Source of the DNA: an uncultured Lachnospiraceae bacterium
Lineage (GTDB): Bacteria; Bacillota; Clostridia; Lachnospirales; Lachnospiraceae
Reading direction: 5' to 3'
Assembly: GCA_910584325.1 (NCBI GenBank)
Contig: CAJTZH010000023.1
Span: forward strand, 1 to 33,048
DNA length: 33,048 nt
Positions within the stretch are counted from its first letter, which is position 1; each line of letters opens with the position of its first letter. This document shows positions 15,209-24,844 of the stretch, piece after piece. The notes beneath the pieces were generated by a model that saw only the letters and a list, made by a program, of their open reading frames with translations, did no database searches and had not been told where the DNA came from. A program made the translations under genes and the position numbers.

Positions 15209-18200
15209 ATGAAGGACACAATTAACAGACTGGCGCGAGGCGTATTTGAATATGAGCCTCCGGTGATAGAAGTATCGGAAGTAAATATTGAGGAGTCCAT
15301 AGGTATTAACAGTATCTATTGTGGTGAATTGCGCATAAAATCAGTGGATGGTCAGTCAATTAAGGGAATCGTTTCCACGACAAACCATGCAGTTAGTATG
15401 GAGAAGGCAACGTTTGTGGGTGTGGACAATGTAGTCAGCTACAAAGTCGATACAAGAGGAATTGCCAAAGGCGAGAAAATAGAAGGCAGATTTCATATTA
15501 TCAGCAGCGGCGGAGAGTCAGGAGTTACCTATTCCTTTCGGGTAGTGGATAATTCTGTTGACTCTTCGCTTGGTGCGTTAAAGAATCTTTTTCATTTTAC
15601 CAATCTTGTGCAGACAGAGCCGGAAGAAGCATATAAACTGTTTGTTTCTGATAATTTTGAGAAGTTTTTTCTCAAGGATGACTATGAGTTAAAGAATCGT
15701 TACGAACTTCTTTTGTATGGGGATAAGCCCAGGTATCTTGGCGCCAAAGCCGATATCAAACACTGCGTTGAGGAATTTTTAATCAGTATCCGTAAGAAAA
15801 ACAGAATCAGGCTGTCCGTTTCCGAACCATATAAAGAATATAAAACCGTAACGGAATCGTTTACGGATTCCATTATGCTGCACAAAAATACATGGGGGTT
15901 TGTGGGAGCGAAAGTATCCTGCGATAATCCGTGTGTGAAACCGGAGACGACATATGTAGACCAGGATAAATTTGCGGGAAGTAAATTTGAACTGCGTTTT
16001 TTTGTGGATTATGAGAAACTTCATGCAGGAAAAAATTACGCAAGAATCAGCTTTCAATCGTCTTCACAGACGTTGTACACGGAGCTTTTGCTTATAACGG
16101 AAGAATCGTCGCATAAAGACTGTGGACAGACGCTTGAATTACAGAGGAATTTTGCGTTTCTGATGGAGTCTTATCTGAGTTTTCGCGTTAAAAAGATTAA
16201 TTTGTCACAATGGACAAAACAGTCGCTTATGGCGATTGAGAAAATCCGTGCCGTTGACGATGAGGATAATTATTATAAATTAATTCACGCGCAGTTATTG
16301 ATTTCCGTCAGAAAACGGGATGAAGCAAAATGGCTGCTTAATAATGTCCGTGAGTTTATTATGGATAAAATAGAAGAAAATGCGGCGCTATATGCGTATT
16401 ATCTTTATGTTACGTCGTTGTTAAAGCAGGAGACCGCTTATGCCGTTGAATCGTTAAGAGCCGTAAAACGGCTTTACGAGGAGGGAAATGACGACTGGCG
16501 TATTTTATGGGTCATGTTTTATCTTGACGAGGAATATGAGAAAAACAGCAGCCTGAAGATTGCGCGGATTAAGGAGCAGTTTTATAATGGATGTACCAGT
16601 CCCATTCTGTATTTGGAGGCGGCGCTGACATTTGCCAAACAGCCTCTTCTTTTAAGGGTATTTGATGATTTTGAAATCCAGACAATTATATTTGCCTGCA
16701 AGTATGGAGTTGCTTCTGAGAGGTTGTTTGACCATGTCTGTGAGATTGCGGAGAATAAAAAAACATATTCCAAAGCTTACTGGAGGCTGATGACAAAGGT
16801 ATACGAGAAGAACAAAAGTAAGCAGCTGCTTTCTGCGATATACCGCATGATGATGAAAAACGAGCCGCTGCAAAAGAATGGGTTTTTGTGGATTAAGGCG
16901 GCAGTCGACGCGGACCTGCGCATTACAAACCTGTATGAAAATTATCTGCTGTATTGCGATAAGACTTCTATGGAGCCGCTTCCGAAGATGCTGCTGATGT
17001 ATTTTACATATAACAGCAGTCTGGACTACAATCTGAAAGCCTATCTGTACGCGAATATTTATTATAATCGGTATGAAGATACCATGACGTTTGAGAATTA
17101 CCGCCACCAGATGGAGCGGTTTGTGCTGGACCAGGTTGCGAAAGGGCATATATCGGTGCATCTGGCAAAGCTTTATAAAGAAATTCTGGAACCGTCCATG
17201 ATTAATGAAGATACCAGTAGAATGCTTGCCAATATATTATTCAGTTACCGGCTGGTATGTAAGAATCCGGAGATGTCCGTTGTGTATGTCAAGCATAAAG
17301 AGATGGAAGAAGTTCAGGTGAAACCGATTATCGGCGGTGAGGCATATATTAATCTGTTTACGGAGGGCGCGGGAATTGTCGTAGGCGACCGCAAGGGAAA
17401 CAGGTATATTGACCCGGAACTGTACGAGTGCAGACGTGTGTTTGACGGAGATAAATACATACCGCTTGCGTTTGAGCATCTGAAGGATGATTTATGGATA
17501 TCGCTTTATTTATGTGAAAACAGCAAAAAATACGGTTATTCGGATTATGATATGGTCCGTTGTTATAAAAGCGTTATTCAGGACAAGCGGGTATCGGAAT
17601 ATTACAAGAATGAATTTATTAACAGAATAATTGATTTTTACTATTCCGAGTATGACGGCGATGATTTTGATGCGGAATACATTTCACCGGATATCAGCCG
17701 TCTGGACGAACAGGCGAGAATCAAGGTTATCGAGACATATATCATGAACGGAAAATATGACGAGGCACTGACGGTTATCCGGGAACGCGGCGCGCTGGGA
17801 GTCAATCCGAAGAAGCTTCTGCGCATGTGCAGAAGTCTGATAGAAAGCGTTGACGGGAGTCTTGATAAAGAAGTACTCTCCATTTGTGAGATGGTATTTA
17901 AACAGCGCAAATATGATGAGTACGTTCTGCGTTATCTCGTAAAGTATTACGATTGTTCAACAAAGGATATGACGGAACTTTGGAGAGCGGCGAAAGGATT
18001 TGAAATGGATACCTCGGATTTAGAGGAACGGCTTTTATGCCAGATGATGTTTATTCGTTCCTACAGCAGCTCTTTTGCGAAAATTTTTGAAAGTTACTAC
18101 AACCATGGCGCCCGTGAGCGTGTGGTTGAAGCATATATCGCATACCATTCTTACAATTTCTTTGTGAAAGGAATGGTCGTTAATACGGATGTGTTCCGTG

Positions 18201-18802
18201 TGATTGAACACCGGCTGACGGAGGAAGAGGATACGGTTGATATTTGCAAACTTGCGTTGTTGAAGTATTACGCGGATGATATCGAAACGATTGCGCTCAC
18301 ACAGGCGCAGACAAAACTCGCGCAGAGAATTTTAAACGAAATGGCGGATAAGAAACGTATTTTCGCTTTTTACAAGAAGCTTGCCGTGTGCATCGATATT
18401 CCGCACAGCATTATGGACAAGACCATTCTTGAATATCGAACGAATCCGAAAAAACGGGTTCTGGTGCATTACGTGATTGAGGGCGGCGACGGTATGAACG
18501 AGTACATGGTGGATAATATGGACAATACCTTTGAAGGTATTTTTACAAAGAGTTTTGTACTGTTTTATGGTGATTCGATGCAGTATTATATTACGGAGCA
18601 TGAGGACGGTACGGAAGAACTGACGGAGAGCGGTAATGTAACTAATCAGACAATAAAGGAAGAAGTGTCTCATGGAAGATACGATTTACTGAATGATATG
18701 CTTGCCTGTATTGAGCTTCAGGATGTGCAGACGCTGAAGAAGATGATGAACAGTTATGTTATGTCGGAACAGTTGTCCAGGCAACTTTTCAAGCCATTAT
18801 AG
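15209..18802 (+). CDS. Giant cytoplasmic solenoid protein (DUF5717-like)
   Basis: The 1197-residue product has no signal peptide or membrane span. Residues 1-115 and about 215-300 look beta-rich, like Ig-type sandwiches. From about 310 to 1050 the sequence is helical with recurring Tyr/Leu-rich helix pairs, like a TPR-type solenoid. The last ~120 residues return to a beta-like domain plus a helix. I associate it with DUF5717, a family seen next to DUF5716 in Lachnospiraceae; that is recalled, not searched. The start at 15209 follows GGGTGA; an in-frame TTG at 15197 is less likely. It leads a cassette with an Hsp70-like ATPase 16 bases downstream. A scaffold or substrate-binding role fits the architecture but is inference. 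Confidence 0.88.
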   Translation: MKDTINRLARGVFEYEPPVIEVSEVNIEESIGINSIYCGELRIKSVDGQSIKGIVSTTNHAVSMEKATFVGVDNVVSYKVDTRGIAKGEKIEGRFHIISSGGESGVTYSFRVVDNSVDSSLGALKNLFHFTNLVQTEPEEAYKLFVSDNFEKFFLKDDYELKNRYELLLYGDKPRYLGAKADIKHCVEEFLISIRKKNRIRLSVSEPYKEYKTVTESFTDSIMLHKNTWGFVGAKVSCDNPCVKPETTYVDQDKFAGSKFELRFFVDYEKLHAGKNYARISFQSSSQTLYTELLLITEESSHKDCGQTLELQRNFAFLMESYLSFRVKKINLSQWTKQSLMAIEKIRAVDDEDNYYKLIHAQLLISVRKRDEAKWLLNNVREFIMDKIEENAALYAYYLYVTSLLKQETAYAVESLRAVKRLYEEGNDDWRILWVMFYLDEEYEKNSSLKIARIKEQFYNGCTSPILYLEAALTFAKQPLLLRVFDDFEIQTIIFACKYGVASERLFDHVCEIAENKKTYSKAYWRLMTKVYEKNKSKQLLSAIYRMMMKNEPLQKNGFLWIKAAVDADLRITNLYENYLLYCDKTSMEPLPKMLLMYFTYNSSLDYNLKAYLYANIYYNRYEDTMTFENYRHQMERFVLDQVAKGHISVHLAKLYKEILEPSMINEDTSRMLANILFSYRLVCKNPEMSVVYVKHKEMEEVQVKPIIGGEAYINLFTEGAGIVVGDRKGNRYIDPELYECRRVFDGDKYIPLAFEHLKDDLWISLYLCENSKKYGYSDYDMVRCYKSVIQDKRVSEYYKNEFINRIIDFYYSEYDGDDFDAEYISPDISRLDEQARIKVIETYIMNGKYDEALTVIRERGALGVNPKKLLRMCRSLIESVDGSLDKEVLSICEMVFKQRKYDEYVLRYLVKYYDCSTKDMTELWRAAKGFEMDTSDLEERLLCQMMFIRSYSSSFAKIFESYYNHGARERVVEAYIAYHSYNFFVKGMVVNTDVFRVIEHRLTEEEDTVDICKLALLKYYADDIETIALTQAQTKLAQRILNEMADKKRIFAFYKKLAVCIDIPHSIMDKTILEYRTNPKKRVLVHYVIEGGDGMNEYMVDNMDNTFEGIFTKSFVLFYGDSMQYYITEHEDGTEELTESGNVTNQTIKEEVSHGRYDLLNDMLACIELQDVQTLKKMMNSYVMSEQLSRQLFKPL

Positions 18803-18818
18803 AAAGAGGTGAATAACA

Positions 18819-20069
18819 ATGGCTGATGAGAAAAAACTGTTTATAGGGGTAGATTTAGGCAGCAGATATATTCAGGCAGGTTACATGATTGAGGGAATGG
18901 AAGAACCGGAATCGGTAATTTTGGGATTTGCTTCGCAGACATACTATATTCCTACAGTAGGATATAAGAAAAAGGGCGAAAATAAGTGGGCATTTGGCGA
19001 TACCGGTAAAAAGTATTTTGAAGACGGGGAATATGTGAAGGTTGATGACGTGATGGAGAAAGTTCTTGCAGGCGAGCCGGTTGCGCTGGAGGAAGAAAAA
19101 TATCTGCCTTCCGATATTCTGGAATGCCTGCTGCGTTTTGTTGTCAGAGAGTGTATCCGTGTAGCGGATATTGAAAAAATAGATAAAATTGCGGTGTGTG
19201 TGGATAAATTTAATAAAAAGCTTCTGGATACCGTAAAGTTCGTTCTTAAGAGAATGGAGTTTACGCCGGAAAACATGCTGCTGATGAACAGGACGGAAAG
19301 CTTTATCTATTATAGTCTGGGCATGGGAGAGGAACTTTATAAGAGAGGCGTCGCTCTCTACGATTTTAGCGGAAAGAGACTGACTTACTCTTATATGAAT
19401 TACGCGCCTTTTATGGATAAAAAGACCGTTGTTATGGTGGACAGCACGACCGAGCGTGTCCAGTCCGTGACGGAAGGAGAAGTTGATAAGGAGCTTGCGC
19501 ATGCTGCCGCAAGACTTGGCGGTTCAAGCGCTATGTCTGCCGTTTATCTTACGGGGGACGGCTTTGAAGCGTATGAGCATCTGGATAGTTTCATACAGAC
19601 TGCCTGCAACAGGAAGAGAGCGTTTCTGGGGCAGAACTTATATGCAAAAGGTGCTGCCAAGGGAGCGTTTGAGTACTTTTACGGCGGAAATTATAAGAAC
19701 AGGATTCTTGCCTGCGAGGACAGGATTCTTGCCGATTTTGACATTGATATTGTGGAGCGGGAGACGGCGAAGGTATACCGTGCCGTAAAAGCAGGAACCA
19801 ACTGGTATATGGCGGCGAAGAGGCTGAGGTTTGTCGTCAACGACGCGAAAGAAGTCGTCATACACATTAAACCGATTGAGAAAAAGCCGGACCAGGATGT
19901 CGTCATTTCTCTGGAGGAGTTTCCGAACCGCCCCGAGAAAATGACAAAGGTCATGCTCGAGCTGGATTTTAGCAGTGCGTCGGCATGTAGACTCAGTCTG
20001 AAAGATATGGGGTTTGGGGATATTTATAAAACAACGGGAAAAACAATTTACAGGAATATTCAGTTATAA
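18819..20069 (+). CDS. Hsp70/actin-fold ATPase-like protein (DUF5716-like)
   Basis: The 416-residue protein opens with IGVDLGSRYIQAGY (9-22), the phosphate-1 loop of the Hsp70/actin/sugar-kinase fold. VALYDFSGKRLTY (178-190) sits where phosphate-2 belongs but lacks the usual Gly-Gly-Gly-Thr. VYLTGDGF (242-249) resembles the adenosine motif, and YAKGAAKGAF (275-284) resembles the Hsp70 connect-2 helix. The C-terminal ~65 residues (ISLEEFPNRPEKMTKVML, DMGFGDIYKTTGK) look like the short beta module found after Hsp70-like ATPase domains; a full DnaK substrate domain and lid are absent. AGAGGTGA precedes the ATG. Tight spacing with the solenoid and TPR genes suggests one complex. Whether it hydrolyses ATP is uncertain given the altered loop. 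Confidence 0.85.
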   Translation: MADEKKLFIGVDLGSRYIQAGYMIEGMEEPESVILGFASQTYYIPTVGYKKKGENKWAFGDTGKKYFEDGEYVKVDDVMEKVLAGEPVALEEEKYLPSDILECLLRFVVRECIRVADIEKIDKIAVCVDKFNKKLLDTVKFVLKRMEFTPENMLLMNRTESFIYYSLGMGEELYKRGVALYDFSGKRLTYSYMNYAPFMDKKTVVMVDSTTERVQSVTEGEVDKELAHAAARLGGSSAMSAVYLTGDGFEAYEHLDSFIQTACNRKRAFLGQNLYAKGAAKGAFEYFYGGNYKNRILACEDRILADFDIDIVERETAKVYRAVKAGTNWYMAAKRLRFVVNDAKEVVIHIKPIEKKPDQDVVISLEEFPNRPEKMTKVMLELDFSSASACRLSLKDMGFGDIYKTTGKTIYRNIQL

Positions 20070-20091
20070 ACAGCGCGGAAAGGAGAAGGTC

Positions 20092-20907
20092 ATGGGCGGA
20101 TTGATTTTGTGCAGAAGTGAAGAGGCAGAAAAACCATATTACATCAGCAGTCTGGGAATGTATATCTATTCCGTGGAAGAACTGTGCTACAGCCTGTACA
20201 ATAATATATATCTGATTAGCAGCGATTTCATTGACGAAGGGCTGATTGGCTTTCTGCGCAATGAAACAAAGGATGTCTGGCTTGCGGACGAGCTGACATT
20301 TCTTAAGGAGAAAAAAGCGGGACTTCGGGAACTGGTTATCACGATTCTGCTCTATGCGGATTACTATACCAAGAAAGAGGTAGACGAGCTTAGGACATTG
20401 ATTAACACACTCAGTACGCTGGGAACAGAAGAACGTCTTAAAAGGCGTGCCGATAATTTCCTGTTTAATCATAAATTTGACAGCGCCATCAAAAATTACG
20501 CAGCAATTCTGAATGAGAAAGAACATACAATGAAAGATGATTTCTACGGCAACGTTTTTCATAATACGGGGGTTGCGTACGGAAGGTTGTTTCATTATGA
20601 GCAGGCGGCGGAATGTTTTAAAATGGCGTTCGGGTTAAACGATAATCAGGAGTCGCTTAAAGAGTACTACATGGCAGCGGCACTTGCGGGAATTGCAGTC
20701 GGGGAGGAAGCCGAAAACAGTGAATTTCATAATTTGTGCATGGAGGAGATGGACGGACTGGCAAGGGAGATTATGGACAGTGACGAGTATCTGGAGGTCG
20801 CGAAAATCGGACTTTTGCGTTCACAAGGCAGTTATACGGAGTATAATGCCGCTTTAAAAAAGATACTTGATAAATGGAAAGCGGATTATACCATCTGCAT
20901 GAAATAG
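20092..20907 (+). CDS. TPR-like protein of the solenoid/Hsp70-like cassette
   Basis: This 271-residue cytoplasmic protein is of unrecognised family. The first ~100 residues are mixed, beginning MGGLILCRSEEAEKPYYISS. Residues 116-183 form two TPR-like helix pairs (RADNFLFNHKFDSAIKNYAA, then NTGVAYGRLFHYEQAAECFK), and helices continue to the end. The start at 20092 follows AGGAGAAGG; the frame is open further upstream but would overlap the preceding gene and has no ribosome site. TPR proteins commonly dock onto Hsp70 tails, so a co-chaperone or adaptor for the preceding ATPase is a reasonable inference. It is third in the four-gene cassette. Confidence 0.83.
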   Translation: MGGLILCRSEEAEKPYYISSLGMYIYSVEELCYSLYNNIYLISSDFIDEGLIGFLRNETKDVWLADELTFLKEKKAGLRELVITILLYADYYTKKEVDELRTLINTLSTLGTEERLKRRADNFLFNHKFDSAIKNYAAILNEKEHTMKDDFYGNVFHNTGVAYGRLFHYEQAAECFKMAFGLNDNQESLKEYYMAAALAGIAVGEEAENSEFHNLCMEEMDGLAREIMDSDEYLEVAKIGLLRSQGSYTEYNAALKKILDKWKADYTICMK

Positions 20908-20921
20908 TAAAGGATTGAAAA

Positions 20922-22088
20922 ATGGGTTTGTTTAGTATATTTGGCAGGAAAAAACGAAAAAAAAATATCGAGGCGGCGGACAGCGTAATAGACACAAAAC
21001 TCGAGGACGTTGATTTTTCCAAGCTGTCTTATGAGGAGCGCAGCCGCTATGTGGAAGAACAGTGCGCGGCGATTGTGGAATGCAACAACAATGTGGAGAA
21101 CGCAAAGAAGGAATATAAAACGATTAGTTCCTATTTTGCGGATATTCAGATTATTGAAAGCCAGCCGGATGATGTGAGGGACAGGATAACCGGTCTTGCA
21201 AAGACGATTGCCGATTTATCCGTTGACAGAAAAATGTTGTTTACGGGCGAGAAAAAGATTTCGGGAACAAGGTATATGCAGCTTCTCGAGGAAGAAGATA
21301 CGATTGTTGACGGGATTAAGAATCTGAAAAATAACGAAATTTATCTTCAGGTGGTCAAGAAAGATATGAGCGCGCTGACGGGTGAAAAGGCGGCGCTTGC
21401 CATGGATACAAGAGAACTGATGGACCGTCAGAAGATTATAAAAAATATTACGATTGTTTCCATGATATGTTTTGTTATCATATTTACCGTATTTATGGCG
21501 CTGAGTATGAGTTCGGGAGAAGACTATTCATTAATACTGTTTATCATATTATTTTTCGCCGCGGTTTTTGCCGTGGGGGATATTTTATTATACCAGAGAA
21601 CGGTGTATAATATAAAATTAACCGAGAAGAAAGTGAACCGCGCCATTGCCCTTCACAATAAGGTTAAGATAAAATACATTAATACAACAAATCTGATTGA
21701 GTACCAGTACGCGAAATACGGCGTCAAAAGCTCTTATGAACTTGCCGACCTGTATCAGCGTTATCTTGAGACAAAAGCCGTCCGGGAGAAATACCGTCAG
21801 GCGACTCTGGAGTTAAGCGATAATGAGGAACAGCTGGAAGAATTGTTATATACACTGGAACTTTTTGCTCCCCGAGTCTGGCTTTCCCAGGTCAAGGCAT
21901 TGTGTGAGCCGAAGGAAATGGTGGAAATCCGCCACGAATACAGTATCAGCAGGCAGAAATTAAGAAAACTCATCGAAGAGAACGCCAAGAAGGCGGAAGA
22001 GGCAAAATCCGCTCTTCGTGAGATAATTTCCAAGTATCCGGGATATGCGCCTGATATTTTAAAGATTATAGAAAAATATGATTCATAA
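20922..22088 (+). CDS. Two-TM coiled-coil membrane protein of the cassette
   Basis: The 388-residue protein starts with a basic amphipathic stretch (MGLFSIFGRKKRKK). A coiled-coil region runs at about 40-170, followed by two adjacent membrane spans (about 173-196 and 202-224) with a very short outside loop, and a second coiled coil (225-385). Both long arms are therefore predicted to be cytoplasmic. I recognise no family. AAAGGA precedes the ATG. It could anchor the solenoid/ATPase/TPR proteins at the membrane; that is inference from operon position and topology. valS follows 24 bases later, so it is almost certainly on the same transcript. Confidence 0.83.
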   Translation: MGLFSIFGRKKRKKNIEAADSVIDTKLEDVDFSKLSYEERSRYVEEQCAAIVECNNNVENAKKEYKTISSYFADIQIIESQPDDVRDRITGLAKTIADLSVDRKMLFTGEKKISGTRYMQLLEEEDTIVDGIKNLKNNEIYLQVVKKDMSALTGEKAALAMDTRELMDRQKIIKNITIVSMICFVIIFTVFMALSMSSGEDYSLILFIILFFAAVFAVGDILLYQRTVYNIKLTEKKVNRAIALHNKVKIKYINTTNLIEYQYAKYGVKSSYELADLYQRYLETKAVREKYRQATLELSDNEEQLEELLYTLELFAPRVWLSQVKALCEPKEMVEIRHEYSISRQKLRKLIEENAKKAEEAKSALREIISKYPGYAPDILKIIEKYDS

Positions 22089-22112
22089 CGCAGATTAAAG
22101 GAGAGTTACAAA

Positions 22113-24752
22113 ATGAGTAAAGAATTGGAAAAAACATATAATCCGGCGGAGATAGAGAAACGGTTATATGAGAACTGGGAAAAAAAGAAGTATTTTCATG
22201 CAGAGGTGAACCGCGGCAAGAAACCGTTTACGATTGTCATGCCGCCTCCGAATATAACCGGTAAGCTTCATATGGGACATGCTCTTGACAACACCATGCA
22301 GGATATTATTATCCGTTTTAAGAGAATGCAGGGGTATGAGGCACTCTGGATTCCGGGAACGGACCACGCCAGCATTTCCACGGAAGTAAAGGTTATCAAT
22401 GCTTTAAAAGAAGAGGGAATTGACAAGGAGGAACTTGGAAGAGAAGGTTTCTTAAAACGCACATGGGAATGGAAAGAGGAGTACGGAGGAGCCATCACAA
22501 AGCAGCTTCGCAAGCTGGGTTCTTCCTGCGACTGGGACAGAGAACGTTTTACTTTGGACGAGGGATGTTCGGATGCCGTACTGGACGTTTTTTGCAAACT
22601 TCATAAAAAGTGACTGATTTATAAAGGCTCCCGTATCGTCAACTGGTGTCCGGTGTGCCGTACGTCTATTTCCGACGCGGAAGTGGAGCATGAAGAACAG
22701 GCAGGACATTTTTGGCATATTAATTATCCGGTTGTGGGAGAAGAAGGACGTTTTGTGGAAATTGCGACGACGCGTCCCGAAACGCTTCTCGGTGATTCTG
22801 CTATTGCCGTACATCCGGACGATGCGCGTTATCAGGATATTGTCGGCAAAATGGTAGAGCTGCCGTTGACGGGCAGGAAGATTCCTGTGATTGCCGATTC
22901 GTATGTAGATATGGAATTCGGTACGGGTGTCGTAAAAATTACGCCGGCTCATGACCCGAATGATTTTGCGGTAGGACAGCGGCACAACCTCCCGGAAATC
23001 AATATTATGAATGACGACGCGACGATAAACGAGCTGGGCGGTAAGTACGCCGGAATGGACAGATATGAAGCCAGAGCGTTAATTGTTAAGGACTTAGAGG
23101 AGCAGGGACTGCTCGTAAAAGTAGAGGAACATTCACATAACGTAGGTACGCATGACCGTTGTAAGACGACGGTGGAGCCGATGATAAAAAAACAGTGGTT
23201 TGTCAGGATGGACGAGTTAATTAAGCCGGCAGTAGAGGGCGTTAAAAACGGTGATATCCGTTTGATGCCGGAGCGGATGGAGAAGACATATTTTAACTGG
23301 ACGGACAATATCAGAGACTGGTGTATTTCAAGACAGCTCTGGTGGGGGCACAGAATACCTGCCTACTATTGCGATGAATGTGGTGAGATTGTCGTAGATA
23401 AAAAAATGCCTGAGGTTTGTCCGAAATGCGGAAGCAGACATTTTACCCAGGACGAGGATACGCTTGATACCTGGTTTTCATCTGCGCTGTGGCCGTTTTC
23501 TACGCTCGGCTGGCCAAAGAAGACGGAGGAGCTTGAATACTTCTATCCTACTGATGTGCTTGTAACGGGATATGATATTATTTTCTTCTGGGTTATCCGT
23601 ATGATTTTTTCAGGATACGAGCAGATGGGGGAAAAGCCGTTCAGTAAGGTGTTGTTCCACGGACTCATTCGTGATTCTTTGGGACGCAAGATGAGTAAAT
23701 CTCTCGGAAATGGTATCGACCCGCTGGAAGTGATTGAGAAATATGGAGCGGACGCGCTGCGTTTTACGCTTGTAACAGGCAATGCGCCGGGAAATGATAT
23801 GCGTTTTTACTGGGAGAGAGTTGAGGCAAGCCGTAATTTTGCCAATAAGGTATGGAACGCTTCAAGATTTATCATGATGAATGATATGGATGTGAAGTCG
23901 TTTGATTTAGCGCAGCTTACCGACGCCGACAAATGGATATTGTCGAGAATGAATCATATTGTTGCGGAAGTAACCGAGAACATGGAGAAATACGAACTTG
24001 GAATTGCCGTATCCAAGCTGAATGATTTTATCTGGGAGGAATTCTGCGACTGGTATATCGAAATGGTGAAGCCAAGGCTTTATAATGATGAGGATAAGAC
24101 AAAGAAGGCCGCCGTATGGACATTGAAAACAGTTCTGATTCAGTCGTTAAAGCTTCTTCACCCATATATGCCGTTTATTACGGAAGAGATTTTCTGTAAT
24201 GTTCAGGATGAAGAAGAGACGATTATGCGCTCGGACTGGCCTGTATTTAAGGAGGAGTATGATTTTGAGGAGGAGGAAAAACATATCGAGATTATCAAAG
24301 AAGCCGTCCGCGCAATCCGCAACGTGCGCGCGGATATGAATGTGCCGCCGAGCAGGAGGGCTAAGGTTTATGTGGTATCTGAAGATGTGTTGATTCGTGA
24401 TATTTTTGAAGACGGAAAAGTGTTCTTCGGGACGCTTGCCTATGCAAGTGAGGTTGTGGTACAGGCGGATAAGGATGGAATTGCAGAGGACGCGGTATCG
24501 GCTATGACTTCAAAAGCCGTTATCTACATGCCGTTTTCAGAGCTTGTTGATTTGGAAAAGGAAATCACGCGACTGCGCTCAGAGGAGACAAGGCTTCTTG
24601 GCGAACTTGCGCGTGTCAACAAAATGCTTGGCAACGAGAAGTTTGTGAGCAAGGCGCCGGCCGCCAAGATTGAGGAAGAGAAGGCAAAACTTGCAAAATA
24701 TACACAGATGATGGAGCAGGTGAAAGAACGGCTTTTGCAGCTCGTAAAGTAA
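22113..24752 (+). pseudogene. valS: Valine--tRNA ligase, open frame interrupted by an in-frame TGA
   Basis: Two open stretches (22113-22613 and about 22614-24752) lie in the same frame and together encode a full 879-residue ValRS with one stop at codon 167. Visible parts are HMGH (53-56), the CP1 editing region, a four-Cys zinc site (C420, C423, C436, C439), KMSKS (526-530), the anticodon-binding domain and a C-terminal coiled coil typical of ValRS. At codon 167 the family has Gly in the motif K-G-L-I-Y; here GGA would become TGA by one G-to-T change. A good AAAGGAG site precedes the ATG. ValRS charges tRNA-Val and is normally essential, so this is a sequencing error, a damaged copy with another valS elsewhere, or read through. 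No T-box fits in the 24 bases upstream. Confidence 0.93.
22611..22613 (+). other. Premature in-frame TGA within valS
   Basis: The codon order is AAA AAG TGA CTG ATT TAT AAA GGC, reading K-K-stop-L-I-Y-K-G. The following base is C, the leakiest context for TGA in bacteria (established for E. coli). The frame is otherwise intact on both sides. Confidence 0.9.
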
Positions 24753-24766
24753 AGTGAAGTGAAACA

Positions 24767-24820
24767 AACTCCATGGGAGAAGCGCCGGTGTATCCGGCAC
24801 CGGTTTCTCATGGAGTTTTA
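24767..24820 (+). terminator. Strong intrinsic terminator after valS
   Basis: AACTCCATG (24767-24775) pairs with CATGGAGTT (24809-24817), extended inward by GAGAA/TTCTC and CCGGTG/CACCGG with small bulges, and ends in TTTTA. It closes the cassette-valS transcript. No clear promoter for the following operon is visible between it and 24845, so that operon may depend on read-through. Confidence 0.88.
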
Positions 24821-24844
24821 CTAATAGGAAAACGGAGTATATAT

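Noticed and set aside
16652..17161. 169-residue minus-strand open frame inside the giant solenoid gene
   Set aside because: It lies wholly antisense to a continuous 1197-codon gene, and its His/Ile/Arg-rich composition shows no domain.
22611..22670. Selenocysteine insertion at the valS TGA
   Set aside because: I see no convincing bacterial SECIS hairpin just after the codon, and the family residue there is Gly, not Cys.
22653..24752. Second valS stretch as an independent gene starting with GTG
   Set aside because: There is no ribosome site before it, the start falls mid-domain in conserved ValRS sequence, and it is in frame with the upstream part, so it is the remainder of valS.
24755..24844. 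N-terminal extension of the MoxR protein from an ATG at 24773
   Set aside because: These codons fall in the valS terminator hairpin, and the proper ribosome site (CGGAG, 24833-24837) selects 24845.
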